Below are positions 28,935-37,254 of a stretch of DNA of 64,000 nt, in pieces. The translations under genes and the position numbers were made by a program. Numbering within the stretch: position 1 is the first letter of the stretch; each line of letters starts with the position of its first letter. Origin of the DNA: Thermomonas sp. HDW16 (GTDB taxonomy: Bacteria > Pseudomonadota > Gammaproteobacteria > Xanthomonadales > Xanthomonadaceae). The stretch lies in contig NZ_CP049872.1 of the NCBI RefSeq assembly GCF_011302915.1, forward strand, positions 1,364,001 to 1,428,000, written 5' to 3'. The notes below the pieces were generated by a model. It ran no database searches. It had not been told where the DNA came from and worked only from the letters and a program-made list of their open reading frames with translations.

Positions 28935-29615
28935 TCACGCGGCGTCCGTGTGGCGGTGCAATTGCAACTGGCGGTACAGCGCATAGCCCAGCCCGACACT
29001 GCCGGTGACCACGGCGGGCACCATCAGTGCTGCATAGCCGAAACGCACGAATAACAGCGCGCCCAACACCGCACCGGTGAAGAAGCCGCTGATGATCAGC
29101 CCGCACAGCAGCAGGCGGCGCTTCTGCAGCGGCATGCCGCGAATGGCATGACCCAGGCCGATGCCGAGGTCGGTGAACATGCCGGACAGGTGACTGGTGC
29201 GGATCACCGCGCCGCTGTAGGTGGTGGCCATCGCGTTCTGCAGGCCGCAGGCCATCGCCGCGAGCAGGGCGCCTGCGAGTTGGCCGTGGTGGAACAGCGG
29301 GATCGCCGCGAACAGCAGCAGCGATTCCAGCACCAGGGCGATGCCGTAACGGCGGCCGAGCCTGAGCGTGCTGTCCTGGATGATCATTCCGCTGAGCGCG
29401 GCGCCGGCCATGAAGGCCAGCACCATGCCGGCCAGGTGCGAGATCGCGCGAACATCGCGTTTGGCCACCGCTTCGCCCAGCAATGTGGTGGTGCCGGTCA
29501 GGTGGGTGATCGCTTGATGCTCGAAGCCGAGATAGCCGACCACGTTGACCATGCCGGCGACGCAGGCCAACAGGCCTGCGCCGACCCACACCCAGCGCGG
29601 CAACGCCACTCCCAT
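28935..29615 (-). CDS. DUF1275 (YoaK-type) membrane protein
   Basis: 226 residues with six likely membrane helices. Motifs of the family are [12 protein letters not shown] in helix 1, THLTGTTT, and [20 protein letters not shown] with LSGMFTDLG. Function in the family is not established. It lies 18 bp after phoH and 37 bp before thiD on the same strand, so it is likely co-transcribed. Confidence 0.82.
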   Translation of the reverse strand: MGVALPRWVWVGAGLLACVAGMVNVVGYLGFEHQAITHLTGTTTLLGEAVAKRDVRAISHLAGMVLAFMAGAALSGMIIQDSTLRLGRRYGIALVLESLLLFAAIPLFHHGQLAGALLAAMACGLQNAMATTYSGAVIRTSHLSGMFTDLGIGLGHAIRGMPLQKRRLLLCGLIISGFFTGAVLGALLFVRFGYAALMVPAVVTGSVGLGYALYRQLQLHRHTDAA

Positions 29616-29633
29616 CGTGAATTCGCCGCGGCG

Positions 29634-31031
29634 CTACAACACTTCCGACGCGAAGTCCGCCAAGCGCGAACGCTCGCCACGGCGCAGGGTGATGTGCGCG
29701 CTGTGCGCCCAGTTCTTGAAGCGATCTACGGCATAGGTCAGGCCGGATGTCGTTTCGGTGAGGTAGGGCGTGTCGATCTGCTCCACGTTGCCGAGGCAAA
29801 CGATCTTGGTGCCGGGGCCGGCGCGGGTGATCAGGGTCTTCATCTGCTTGGGCGTGAGGTTCTGCGCTTCATCGAGGATGAGATACCGCGAGAGGAAGGT
29901 GCGACCGCGCATGAAGTTCATCGAGCGGATCTTGATCCGCGATGCCAGCAAGTCGTTGGTGGCCGCGCGGCCCCAGGCACCGCCATCCTGGTTGTGGGTG
30001 AGCACTTCCAGGTTGTCGGTGAGCGCGCCCATCCACGGTGTCATCTTTTCCTCTTCGGTGCCGGGCAGGAAGCCGATGTCCTCGCCCACGCTGACCGTGG
30101 CGCGAGTCATGATGATCTCGCGATAGCGCTGCGCGTCCATCGTCTGCGCAAGACCCGCAGCCAACGCCAGCAATGTCTTGCCGGTGCCGGCAGTACCGAG
30201 CAGGGTGACGAAGTCGATCTCCGGGTCCATCAACGCGTTCAGCGCGAAGTTCTGCTCGCGGTTACGGGCGAGGATGCCCCATACCGCATGCTGGCTGTGG
30301 CGGAAATCATCGACGATTTGCAGGACGACCTTGTCGGCGGTGACCTTCGCCACCTTCATCTCGGCGTCGTCGTCGCCCGGCAGGTACAGGAACTGGTTCG
30401 GGTACCAGTCGTCGTCCTCGCTGCGCGAGATTTCGTAATAGGTGCGGCCCTTGTCCGTCCACGAGCGCAGGTCCTTGCCGTGGCGCGTCCAGAAATCTTC
30501 TGGCAGTGCGGTGGCACCGGTGTAAAGCAGGCTGAAATCATCCAGCGCGCGATCGTTCTCGTAGTCCTCGCTGACGATACCGGCGATCGAGGCCTTGATC
30601 CGCAGGTTGATGTCCTTGGACACGAACACCACCGGCGCGCCGGGGTCGGACTCCTTCAGCGCCAGGATCGCGCCGAGGATGTGGTTGTCCGGGATCACCG
30701 CGCCGAAGCGCTTGCCGGCATCGAAATCACCGGTCTGGAACAGTAGCCGGCCGGCGCTTTCCGCGCCACGCAGTTGCAACCCGTTCGGACGCACCAGTGC
30801 CACACCGTTGTGCACGTCGGTGTTGCCGTGCGCCTCGATCAGTTCGTTGAGGAAGCGGCTGACCTGGCGTGCGTTGCGGCTGGCTTCGCTGGTGCCTTTC
30901 TTGCCGTTGTCGAGTTCCTCCATCACCTGCATCGGCAGGTAGACATCGTGCTCCTCGAACTTGAACAGCGCGGTCGGGTCGTGCATCAACACATTGGTGT
31001 CGAGAACGTAGATGCGCTTGCTTCGCGTCAT
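29634..31031 (-). CDS. PIN-PhoH fusion protein (PhoH2-type)
   Basis: 465 residues. An N-terminal PIN nuclease domain (about 6-150) has acidic residues Asp11 (VLDTNVLMHD), Glu38/39, Asp115 (PDNHILG) and Asp140 (SKD). A C-terminal PhoH ATPase has Walker A GTAGTGKT at 279-286 and Walker B LILDEAQN. The two together make an RNA-unwinding and cleaving enzyme in studied PhoH2 proteins. It is cytoplasmic, with no antitoxin-like small gene next to it. ATG at 31031 is the only reasonable start. Confidence 0.9.
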   Translation of the reverse strand: MTRSKRIYVLDTNVLMHDPTALFKFEEHDVYLPMQVMEELDNGKKGTSEASRNARQVSRFLNELIEAHGNTDVHNGVALVRPNGLQLRGAESAGRLLFQTGDFDAGKRFGAVIPDNHILGAILALKESDPGAPVVFVSKDINLRIKASIAGIVSEDYENDRALDDFSLLYTGATALPEDFWTRHGKDLRSWTDKGRTYYEISRSEDDDWYPNQFLYLPGDDDAEMKVAKVTADKVVLQIVDDFRHSQHAVWGILARNREQNFALNALMDPEIDFVTLLGTAGTGKTLLALAAGLAQTMDAQRYREIIMTRATVSVGEDIGFLPGTEEEKMTPWMGALTDNLEVLTHNQDGGAWGRAATNDLLASRIKIRSMNFMRGRTFLSRYLILDEAQNLTPKQMKTLITRAGPGTKIVCLGNVEQIDTPYLTETTSGLTYAVDRFKNWAHSAHITLRRGERSRLADFASEVL

Positions 31032-31113
31032 GCTGAGATTCCTGCAGTCGGACAGCGGCGGGCCATCGCATCCCGCGGGGCGGGGCGATGGAAGTGGGTG
31101 GAAACGAGGTTGG

Positions 31114-31584
31114 TCACTTGGTCTTTGCGGCCTTCAATGCGTCGAGCACGGCCTGTGCGTGCCCGGACACTTTCACCGGTTGCCATTTCTCACGAATGAC
31201 GCCGGCGGGATCGATCAGGAAGGTGCTGCGCACGATGCCGATGTATTCGCGGCCATACAGCTTCTTCGGCTGGATCACGCCGAAGGCATTGCAGACGGCT
31301 TCGTCGGCATCGCTGACCAGATCGAACTTGAAGCCCTGCTTGATGCTGAAGTTCTGGTGCGACTTCAACGAATCCTTCGACACGCCCAGCACCTGCGCGC
31401 CGGCGCGCTTGAAATTCGGCAGCAGCGCGTTGAAGTCCTGGCCTTCGGTGGTGCAGGCCGGCGTCGAATCCTTCGGGTAGAAGTACAGCACCAGCCACTT
31501 GCCGGCGTAATCGCCCAGCGATGCGGACTTGCCGCTGGACAGGGCGAGCGGGAGATCGGGGATGCGATCGCCGATATCTGCCAT
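31114..31584 (-). CDS. bcp: Peroxiredoxin, BCP/PrxQ family
   Basis: 156-residue thiol peroxidase that reduces H2O2 and organic hydroperoxides. The peroxidatic Cys44 lies in DSTPACTTEGQDF. The partner cysteine normally five residues later is Gln here. Another cysteine, Cys98 (EAVCNAFGV), matches a conserved BCP position and may resolve the disulfide, or the enzyme may act as a 1-Cys type. The ATG overlaps the gcvR stop (TGATG), a gcvR-bcp pairing also found in E. coli. Confidence 0.92.
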   Translation of the reverse strand: MADIGDRIPDLPLALSSGKSASLGDYAGKWLVLYFYPKDSTPACTTEGQDFNALLPNFKRAGAQVLGVSKDSLKSHQNFSIKQGFKFDLVSDADEAVCNAFGVIQPKKLYGREYIGIVRSTFLIDPAGVIREKWQPVKVSGHAQAVLDALKAAKTK

Positions 31585-32144
31585 CAGTACTTCATCGGAT
31601 CCATGATGGCATCGAGGTTCAGGTGGTCGCAGAACTCGAGGAAATCGTCGCGCAGTGCGGCGATGTGCATGTCCGAGGGCACGCCGATGGTCAACTGCGC
31701 GGAGAACATGTCCGCGCCAGTCTGCATCGCCCGGTAGCGCGAGCAATGCAGGCTTTCGATGGTGATGCCCTGGCGGTCGAAGAAGTCCGCCAGCTGGAAC
31801 AGGATGCCGGGCTTGTCCGAGGCGATCACCTCGACCACGTAGGGCAACAAGCTGGATTGCACCGGCTTCGGCCCGGTGCGGTACCAGATGAGTTTCAGGC
31901 CTTCCTCGCGCTCCAGCTTGGTCAGCATGGTTTCGAGCTTCGCCACCGCATCCCACGAGCCGGTGGCGAGCGCGGTCACCGAGACATCGCGGCCGACCGT
32001 GGCCAGGCGGGTATCAACCAGGTTGCAACCGGAGTCGGCGATGCGGCGGGTGACGGCAAGCAGCGGCGACTGCGGATGCGTGCTGTACGCGTTGATCAGC
32101 AGGTGGTTTTCGTTCGGCGCTGGCCGTGCGGTGATGTCGGTCAA
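31584..32144 (-). CDS. gcvR: Glycine cleavage regulator-like ACT-domain protein GcvR
   Basis: 186 residues with two ACT domains: LINAYSTHPQSPLLAVTRRI at the start and VVEVIASDKPGILFQLADFF after residue 100. In E. coli GcvR binds glycine and restrains the activator GcvA. No in-frame ATG exists near the domain start; a TTG at 32144 gives a length close to the 190 residues of E. coli GcvR. The family, the order gcvR-bcp and the divergent dapA all match E. coli. No gcvA is in the window. Confidence 0.82.
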   Translation of the reverse strand: MTDITARPAPNENHLLINAYSTHPQSPLLAVTRRIADSGCNLVDTRLATVGRDVSVTALATGSWDAVAKLETMLTKLEREEGLKLIWYRTGPKPVQSSLLPYVVEVIASDKPGILFQLADFFDRQGITIESLHCSRYRAMQTGADMFSAQLTIGVPSDMHIAALRDDFLEFCDHLNLDAIMDPMKY

Positions 32145-32318
32145 GGGGGCGTCCGAAGCGATTGGGGTCTGGCTCGAATCGGCGGGCGCAAGGCTCGCCG
32201 CACATGGCCAGCATACTTGCCGGGCCTTTCGCGCCGCAAGTAAGATCGACGGCGCGCAAGCACTCCTTTCCCTTCGCGTCCCGGCGATCCGCCGGGCGCC
32301 CAGCCGCGAGCACAGCCC

Positions 32319-33221
32319 TTGCAACTTTTCGGCAGCATCACCGCGCTGGCGACGCCGTTCACGGCGTCCGGCGAGATCGACCTATCCGCCTGGCAGCGCT
32401 TGCTGCAGGAGCAGCTTGATGCGGGCATCCGGGGCGTCGTCGTGGCCGGCTCGACTGGAGAGGCGGCGGCGCTATATGACGCCGAATACGACGCACTGCT
32501 GCGGACCGCGGTGGAGCAGGTCGGCGGGCGCATCCCGGTGCTGGCCGGCACCGGCCAGTCGAACACCGCCAAGACCATCGAAGCCAACCGCCGCGCCGCG
32601 GCGTTGGGCGCGGATGTCGCATTGGTGGTAACCCCGCCTTACGTACGGCCGACCCAATCCGGCCTGCTGGCGCATTACCGCGCGGTGGCCGATGACGGTG
32701 GGCTGCCGGTGGTGCTGTACAACGTGCCGGGACGCACCGGTTGCGACCTGGCGGCGGAGACCAGCGGCGAGCTGTCGCTACATCCGAACATCGTCGGGAT
32801 CAAGGAAGCGCGGGCCGATGCCGAGCGCATGGAGACCCTGCTACCGCTGCGACGTGACGGCTTCGTCGTGCTCAGCGGCGACGACCCGACGGCCGCGCGG
32901 GCGATGCTGGCCGGTGCCGATGGCGTGATCTCGGTCGCCTCCAATGTGGTGCCGAATGCGTTTCGTCGCCTGTGCGAGCTCGCCATGGGGGGCGATGCCG
33001 AGGCCACCCAGGAGTTCGATGCGCGCCTGGACGCGCTGTACCACTTCCTTGGTAGCGAGCCGAACCCGATTCCGGTCAAAGCCCTACTGGCGCTGAACGG
33101 AATCGGCCATGGACTGCGCCTGCCGCTGCAGCCGCTATCATCGGCACATGCCGCCGAGGTTCAGCGCCTGCATGCGGACATCTTCCAACTTGAACAACGC
33201 TGCCGCGTCCGCGCGGCCTGA
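32319..33221 (+). CDS. dapA: 4-hydroxy-tetrahydrodipicolinate synthase
   Basis: Condenses pyruvate with aspartate semialdehyde, the first step of lysine/diaminopimelate synthesis. 300 residues from a TTG start. The Schiff-base Lys162 (GIKEA), Tyr134 and Arg139 (LYNVPGRTG) are present. The usual threonine pair of GTTGE is GSTGE here (Ser45-Thr46), a conservative change that keeps the hydroxyls. The BamC-like lipoprotein follows 12 bp later, the same dapA-bamC order as in E. coli. Confidence 0.94.
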   Translation: MQLFGSITALATPFTASGEIDLSAWQRLLQEQLDAGIRGVVVAGSTGEAAALYDAEYDALLRTAVEQVGGRIPVLAGTGQSNTAKTIEANRRAAALGADVALVVTPPYVRPTQSGLLAHYRAVADDGGLPVVLYNVPGRTGCDLAAETSGELSLHPNIVGIKEARADAERMETLLPLRRDGFVVLSGDDPTAARAMLAGADGVISVASNVVPNAFRRLCELAMGGDAEATQEFDARLDALYHFLGSEPNPIPVKALLALNGIGHGLRLPLQPLSSAHAAEVQRLHADIFQLEQRCRVRAA

Positions 33222-33233
33222 CAGGAGCTCCTG

Positions 33234-33746
33234 ATGCCCCGTTTCTCCCAAGCTTCCCGCCTTGCCGTGCCGGTGGCCGCCCTCGTGCTGGTCGCCGCCG
33301 TGTCCGGCTGCAGCATGTTCGGCAAGAAGAACGAGCTGTATACCCAGAGCGGCGAAAGCCGGCCGCTGGAAGTGCCGCCGGACCTGGATCGCCCCAGTGC
33401 AGATCGCGCCATGGCGCTTCCGTCTACCGGTGGCAGCGTGTCCGCCTCGGGCATGAACACGACGGGCGCCGCCGCACCGATCGGTTTCAACGCCAGTGGC
33501 GATCGCGACGCCATCTTCGCCAAGATCGGCGACGTACTGGGCGCGACTTCGGGCGTCAACGTGGTGAACAAGGCGCAGATCCTTGGCACCTACGATGTCG
33601 ATTACATGGGCGCCAAGTTCCTGGTCCGAGTGACCAAGGCCGGCGACGGCGCCTATGTCTCCGCGGTCGATCCGCGCGGCCTGCCGCCCACCGGCGAGGC
33701 GCCGGCCAAGCTGATCGGGGCGCTGAAGGCGGCCATCGCGCCCTGA
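33234..33746 (+). CDS. bamC: Short BamC/NlpB-like lipoprotein
   Basis: 170-residue outer-membrane lipoprotein with lipobox VSGC (Cys26) and a clear AGGAG site at 33223-33227. The segment after the lipidation site (RPLEVPPDLDRP) matches the conserved BamC stretch that contacts BamD. It is followed by only one helix-grip-like domain (about 90 residues). E. coli BamC has 344 residues and two such domains, so this is a half-length form. Role in outer-membrane protein assembly is inferred from this stretch and from the dapA linkage. A bidirectional terminator follows. Confidence 0.75.
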   Translation: MPRFSQASRLAVPVAALVLVAAVSGCSMFGKKNELYTQSGESRPLEVPPDLDRPSADRAMALPSTGGSVSASGMNTTGAAAPIGFNASGDRDAIFAKIGDVLGATSGVNVVNKAQILGTYDVDYMGAKFLVRVTKAGDGAYVSAVDPRGLPPTGEAPAKLIGALKAAIAP

Positions 33747-33767
33747 TTCAACGGCCCGTGGAATGCG

Positions 33768-33793
33768 AAAGGGCGCCGCGAGGCGCCCTTTTT
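33768..33793. terminator. Bidirectional terminator, bamC >< fdxA
   Basis: GGGCGCC/GGCGCCC (33771-33777 and 33782-33788) with a GCGA loop, flanked by AAA on the left and five T on the right, between two convergent genes. Confidence 0.85.
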
Positions 33794-33810
33794 CGTGGCG
33801 GTGGCGTGGC

Positions 33811-34134
33811 TCAGCGTTCGAGCAACGGCAGCTTGTCCGGCTTGCCGTCCCACTCCGCGGCATCCGCCGGCGGATCTTTGCGAACGGTGAGTACCGGCCA
33901 CTCCTTCGCCAGTTCCGCGTTGAGCGCGGCGAAGCCTTCCTGTCCGGCGGGCACGTCCTCTTCCGGGTAGATTGCGTTGACCGGGCATTCCGGTTCGCAC
34001 AGGGTGCAGTCGATGCACTCGTCCGGATCGATCACCAGGAAGTTCGGGCCTTCGTGGAAACAGTCGACCGGGCACACCTCGACGCAGTCTGTGTGCTTGC
34101 ACTTGATGCAGTTTTCGGTGACGACGAAGGGCAT
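33811..34134 (-). CDS. fdxA: 7Fe ferredoxin FdxA ([3Fe-4S][4Fe-4S])
   Basis: 107-residue soluble electron carrier. Cysteines at 9, 12, 17, 21, 25, 40, 43, 46 and 50 follow the 7Fe pattern of Azotobacter ferredoxin I, with the C-terminal extension typical of that group. The start MPFVVTENC is exactly the family N terminus; 16 upstream in-frame codons are excluded. The partner enzyme is unknown. It is monocistronic, ending at the shared terminator. Confidence 0.94.
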   Translation of the reverse strand: MPFVVTENCIKCKHTDCVEVCPVDCFHEGPNFLVIDPDECIDCTLCEPECPVNAIYPEEDVPAGQEGFAALNAELAKEWPVLTVRKDPPADAAEWDGKPDKLPLLER

Positions 34135-34191
34135 GGGGCGTGATCCGTGGTGCGGTACGGGTAGTTTAACGCTGCGGGTCACGGGATAGAC

Positions 34192-34302
34192 GCGGCACGT
34201 CCTGTGCCGCGCCCTTCGCTACGCGACGCGGGCAGCCTTCGGCTGCCCAGATTCGCTCCAGGCGAATCTGTCGAACCCTGCGGGTTCTCATCTCGAAGGG
34301 CG
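34192..34302. repeat. Cluster of hairpins with an enclosing stem (candidate dispersed repeat)
   Basis: Non-coding stretch rich in perfect inverted repeats: GCGGCAC/GTGCCGC (34192-34210), GGGCAGCC/GGCTGCCC (34230-34248), AGATTCGC/GCGAATCT (34249-34269) and GAACCC/GGGTTC (34273-34287). CGCCCTTCG (34210-34218) pairs with CGAAGGGCG (34294-34302), enclosing the last three like a cloverleaf. It lies between fdxA and tRNA-Glu. The dense structure and lack of coding sense suggest a repetitive extragenic element; copy number cannot be judged here. Confidence 0.55.
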
Positions 34303-34303
34303 G

Positions 34304-34349
34304 ATCATGAAAAAAGCCCGAGTCATTCGACTCGGGCTTTTTTCATGAT
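34304..34349. terminator. Long palindromic terminator at the tRNA-Glu 3' end
   Basis: A perfect 21-bp inverted repeat with a 4-nt loop: ATCATG, six A, GCCCGAGTC, then ATTC and the exact complement. Read leftward it gives a GC stem followed by T6, a strong terminator for tRNA-Glu. It works equally in the other direction. Its right arm ends at 34349, directly next to the encoded CCA. Confidence 0.88.
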
Positions 34350-34425
34350 TGGTACTCCCAACGGGATTCGAACCCGTGTTGCTGCCTTGAGAGGGCGGCG
34401 TCCTAGGCCTCTAGACGATGGGAGC
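34350..34425 (-). tRNA. tRNA-Glu (anticodon CTC)
   Basis: 76 nt with encoded CCA (complement of 34350-34352). Acceptor GCTCCCA pairs with TGGGAGT (first pair G-U). The anticodon loop CTCTCAA gives CTC, reading GAG. The anticodon stem CCGCC/GGCAG has a C-A mismatch at pair 28-42 (base 34383). T arm ACGGG/CCCGT with loop TTCGAAT. Confidence 0.92.
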
Positions 34426-34493
34426 AGATGGAACGTAGCTTCGCCGGTTGGACGGCCGGCCCGGCAACGGCAAAGCCGTGCACCGAGCTTGCT

Positions 34494-34523
34494 AGTATAG
34501 AGGGCCGCGTCGTCCACTGGCAA
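34494..34523 (-). promoter_or_regulatory. Promoter of tRNA-Glu
   Basis: On the minus strand TTGCCA (complement of 34518-34523), an 18-bp spacer and TATACT (complement of 34494-34499). The predicted leader before the tRNA is about 60 nt. Confidence 0.6.
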
Positions 34524-34566
34524 CGCGTCCGCCAGCCAAGGGAAGAACGCGGCACGACCGCAGCGC

Positions 34567-35928
34567 ATGACCGATACCTCCGTACAACCCATCCAACCCA
34601 CGCCCGAACTGCGCGTCATCCCGCGCGACGAGCACGACATCTCGCGCAAGCAGATGAGCCCGAACGCCCTGCGCGTGCTGTACCGCCTGCGCGAAGCCGG
34701 CTTCGGCGGCTACCTGGTCGGCGGCGCGGTGCGCGACCTGCTGGTTGGCGGCGCGCCTAAGGATTTCGACGTGGCTACCGATGCCACGCCTGAACAAGTC
34801 AAGGCGCTGTTCCGCAATTGCCGGTTGATCGGCCGCCGTTTCCGCCTTGCGCACGTGGTGTACGGGCGCGAAATCATCGAAGTGGCGACGTTCCGTGCCA
34901 ACAGCGCCAACGACAACGACGATCGCGAGACCGACGACGGCGGCCGCCTGCTGCGTGACAACGTGTACGGCAGCATCGAGGAAGACGCGATCCGCCGCGA
35001 CTTCACCGCGAATGCGTTGTATTACGCCATCGAGGATTTCTCGGTGCGCGATTACACCGGCGGCTACGACGACGTGCAGGCGCGCCTGCTGCGCCTGATC
35101 GGCGATCCCGAAGCCCGCTACCGCGAAGACCCGGTGCGCATGCTGCGCGCCGCCCGCCTCGCGGCCAAGCTGGGCTTCACCATCGAGGCCGCCACCGCCG
35201 AACCGATCCCGCGCTTGGCGCACTTGTTGGCCGAAGCCGCGCCGGCGCGCCTGTTCGAGGAAACCCTGAAGCTGTTCCTGTCCGGCCATGCGGTGGCCAG
35301 TTTCGAACTGCTGGAGTCGACCGGCCTGCTGCCGGCGTTGCTGCCGGAAACCGCGCAGGCGCTGGCCTCCAATAAATCCGGCGCGTTGCGGCGAATGCTG
35401 GTGCAGGGCTTGCGCAATACCGATGCGCGGGTGGCCAACGACGATTCGGTCTCGCCGGCCTTCCTCTATGCCGTGCTGCTGTGGCCGGCGTATTGCCGCG
35501 CGCTGGCGCTGCTGCAGGCGCAGGGCGTGCACGCGGCCGAGGCGCAACGCCGCGCCGCCGACCGCGTGACCTTGCACCAGGTCGGTCGCACGGCGCTGCC
35601 GCGCCGCTTCTCGTTGCCGATGCAGGAAATCTGGCTGTTGCAGCCGCGGTTCTCGCTGCGCCAGCGCAAGCGTGTGTTCCGCCTGCTGTCGCACCCGCGT
35701 TTCCGTGCGGCGTTCGATTTCCTGGAACTGCGCCTGTCCGCATCCGATTCGCATGCCGAGGACGTGGCGTTCTGGCGCGAGGCGCAGCTGCATCCCTCCG
35801 AAGCGGTTGCCGACGCGGAGCATGGGGCGCAGGAGCCCGCAGCGGAAGTGGGCGATGAAGACAGTGCGCCGCGCAAGAAGCGTCGTCGTCGCCGGCGCAA
35901 CGGATCCGCTTCGCAAGCACCGGCATGA
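34567..35928 (+). CDS. pcnB: Poly(A) polymerase I
   Basis: Adds poly(A) tails to RNA 3' ends and so promotes decay. 453 residues. The nucleotidyltransferase signature GGAVRDLLVGGAPKDFDV (about residues 52-69) carries the metal-binding Asp pair. The RNA-binding segment EEDAIRRDFTANALYY and EDPVRMLRAARLAAKLGF are typical. The C-terminal tail is strongly basic (KKRRRRRRNG). Its stop overlaps the folK start (ATGA at 35925-35928), a pcnB-folK pair also present in E. coli. Confidence 0.94.
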   Translation: MTDTSVQPIQPTPELRVIPRDEHDISRKQMSPNALRVLYRLREAGFGGYLVGGAVRDLLVGGAPKDFDVATDATPEQVKALFRNCRLIGRRFRLAHVVYGREIIEVATFRANSANDNDDRETDDGGRLLRDNVYGSIEEDAIRRDFTANALYYAIEDFSVRDYTGGYDDVQARLLRLIGDPEARYREDPVRMLRAARLAAKLGFTIEAATAEPIPRLAHLLAEAAPARLFEETLKLFLSGHAVASFELLESTGLLPALLPETAQALASNKSGALRRMLVQGLRNTDARVANDDSVSPAFLYAVLLWPAYCRALALLQAQGVHAAEAQRRAADRVTLHQVGRTALPRRFSLPMQEIWLLQPRFSLRQRKRVFRLLSHPRFRAAFDFLELRLSASDSHAEDVAFWREAQLHPSEAVADAEHGAQEPAAEVGDEDSAPRKKRRRRRRNGSASQAPA

Positions 35929-36410
35929 CCCTTGCTGCGGTCGGGCTGGGTGCCAACCTGGGCGATGCGGCGGCGACGCTGCGTGATGCCATCGCCGAGC
36001 TTGCGCAGTTGCCGGAAACGACGCTGTTGCGTGCTTCACGCCTGTATCGCACACCGGCCTGGGGCCGCACCGAGCAGCCCGATTTCATCAATGCGGTGGC
36101 ACTGGTCGAAACCGATTTGCCGGCGCGCGAGCTGCTCGACGCCTTGCTCACCATCGAACGACAGTTCGGCCGCGTGCGCCTGGATGGCGAACGCTGGGGC
36201 CCGCGCACGCTGGATCTCGACCTGTTGTTGTACGGCGACGTCGTGATCGACGAACCCGGCCTACGCGTTCCGCACCCGCATCTGCACGAACGCGCTTTTG
36301 CACTGCTGCCGCTGGCGGACATTGCGCCGGACATGGCGATTCCCGGCATCGGCAGTGTTGCCGCCATCGCCGCCGGCATGGCAGTGGACGGTATTGAAGC
36401 GTTACCTTAG
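35925..36410 (+). CDS. folK: 2-amino-4-hydroxy-6-hydroxymethyldihydropteridine pyrophosphokinase
   Basis: Transfers pyrophosphate from ATP to 6-hydroxymethyl-dihydropterin in folate synthesis. 161 residues with the family features GLGANLGD, SRLYRTPAWG, NAVALVET and WGPRTLDLDLLLYGD, whose Asp pair binds Mg, and VPHPHLHERAF. The start overlaps the pcnB stop. panB follows 24 bp later, so the gene sits in a pcnB-folK-panBCD-pgi run on one strand. Confidence 0.95.
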   Translation: MTLAAVGLGANLGDAAATLRDAIAELAQLPETTLLRASRLYRTPAWGRTEQPDFINAVALVETDLPARELLDALLTIERQFGRVRLDGERWGPRTLDLDLLLYGDVVIDEPGLRVPHPHLHERAFALLPLADIAPDMAIPGIGSVAAIAAGMAVDGIEALP

Positions 36411-36434
36411 CCAATGGATCGACGGGAGCCACGC

Positions 36435-37247
36435 ATGAGCGATACGCCGCAAAAACCGTGGACGGTGCCGATGCTGGCGCAGGCGCGTGCCGAAGGCCGC
36501 AAGCTGGTGATGCTGACCAGCTACGACGCCAGTTTCGCCCGCGTGCTGGACGACAACGGCGTGGACCTGATCCTGATCGGCGATTCGCTGGGCATGGTGG
36601 TGATGGGGATGGCCTCGACGCTGCCGGTCACCGTCGATGCCATCGCGTACCACACCCGCTGCGTTGCGCGCGGCGCCAGGCACGCGTTGAAAATCGCGGA
36701 TTTCCCCTTCGGCTCGGATGCCACGCCGGAACAGGCGCATGCCGCCGCGGTGCGTTTCATCCAGTCCGGTGCGGCCATGGTCAAACTGGAAGGTGCCGGC
36801 TACAAGTTGGACATCATCCGCTTCCTGGTCGAGCGCGAAATCCCGGTCTGCGCGCACCTGGGCCTGACGCCGCAATCCGTGCTGCGCATGGGCGGCTTCA
36901 AGGTGCAGGGGCGCGAGGATGCCGCCGCCGCAAAACTGCGCGAGGACGCTTTGGCCGTGGCCGAAGCCGGCGCGGCCTTGCTGGTACTGGAAGGCGTGCC
37001 GGCCGCGTTGGCGGCGCAGATCACCGCTGCCAGCCCGATCCCGACCATCGGCATCGGCGCCGGAGCGGATTGCGATGGGCAGGTGCTGGTGCTGCACGAC
37101 CTGTTGGGGCTGGATACCGGCCATCGCAAGCCGAAATTCGTCAAGGATTTCCTCGCCGAGGGCGGTTCCGTCGCCGGCGCGATCCGCGCCTATGCCGATG
37201 CGGTGCGCGACGGCAGTTTTCCCGACGCCGACCACGCCTACGCCTGA
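36435..37247 (+). CDS. panB: 3-methyl-2-oxobutanoate hydroxymethyltransferase
   Basis: Makes ketopantoate from alpha-ketoisovalerate and methylene-tetrahydrofolate. 270 residues of the PanB barrel: [31 protein letters not shown] (metal Asp), [19 protein letters not shown] and IGIGAG. The ATG at 36435 follows GGGAG at 36424-36428 and is preferred over the ATG seven codons earlier. panC starts 7 bp after its stop. Confidence 0.95.
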   Translation: MSDTPQKPWTVPMLAQARAEGRKLVMLTSYDASFARVLDDNGVDLILIGDSLGMVVMGMASTLPVTVDAIAYHTRCVARGARHALKIADFPFGSDATPEQAHAAAVRFIQSGAAMVKLEGAGYKLDIIRFLVEREIPVCAHLGLTPQSVLRMGGFKVQGREDAAAAKLREDALAVAEAGAALLVLEGVPAALAAQITAASPIPTIGIGAGADCDGQVLVLHDLLGLDTGHRKPKFVKDFLAEGGSVAGAIRAYADAVRDGSFPDADHAYA

Positions 37248-37254
37248 CGCCGAC

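Noticed and set aside
34192..34349. CRISPR-like array
   Set aside because: The inverted repeats differ from each other in sequence and length, and there are no equal-length direct repeats or cas genes.
34204..34500. Open frame of 98 codons across the hairpin cluster and tRNA-Glu
   Set aside because: It reads through a tRNA and structured repeats; a typical spurious call.
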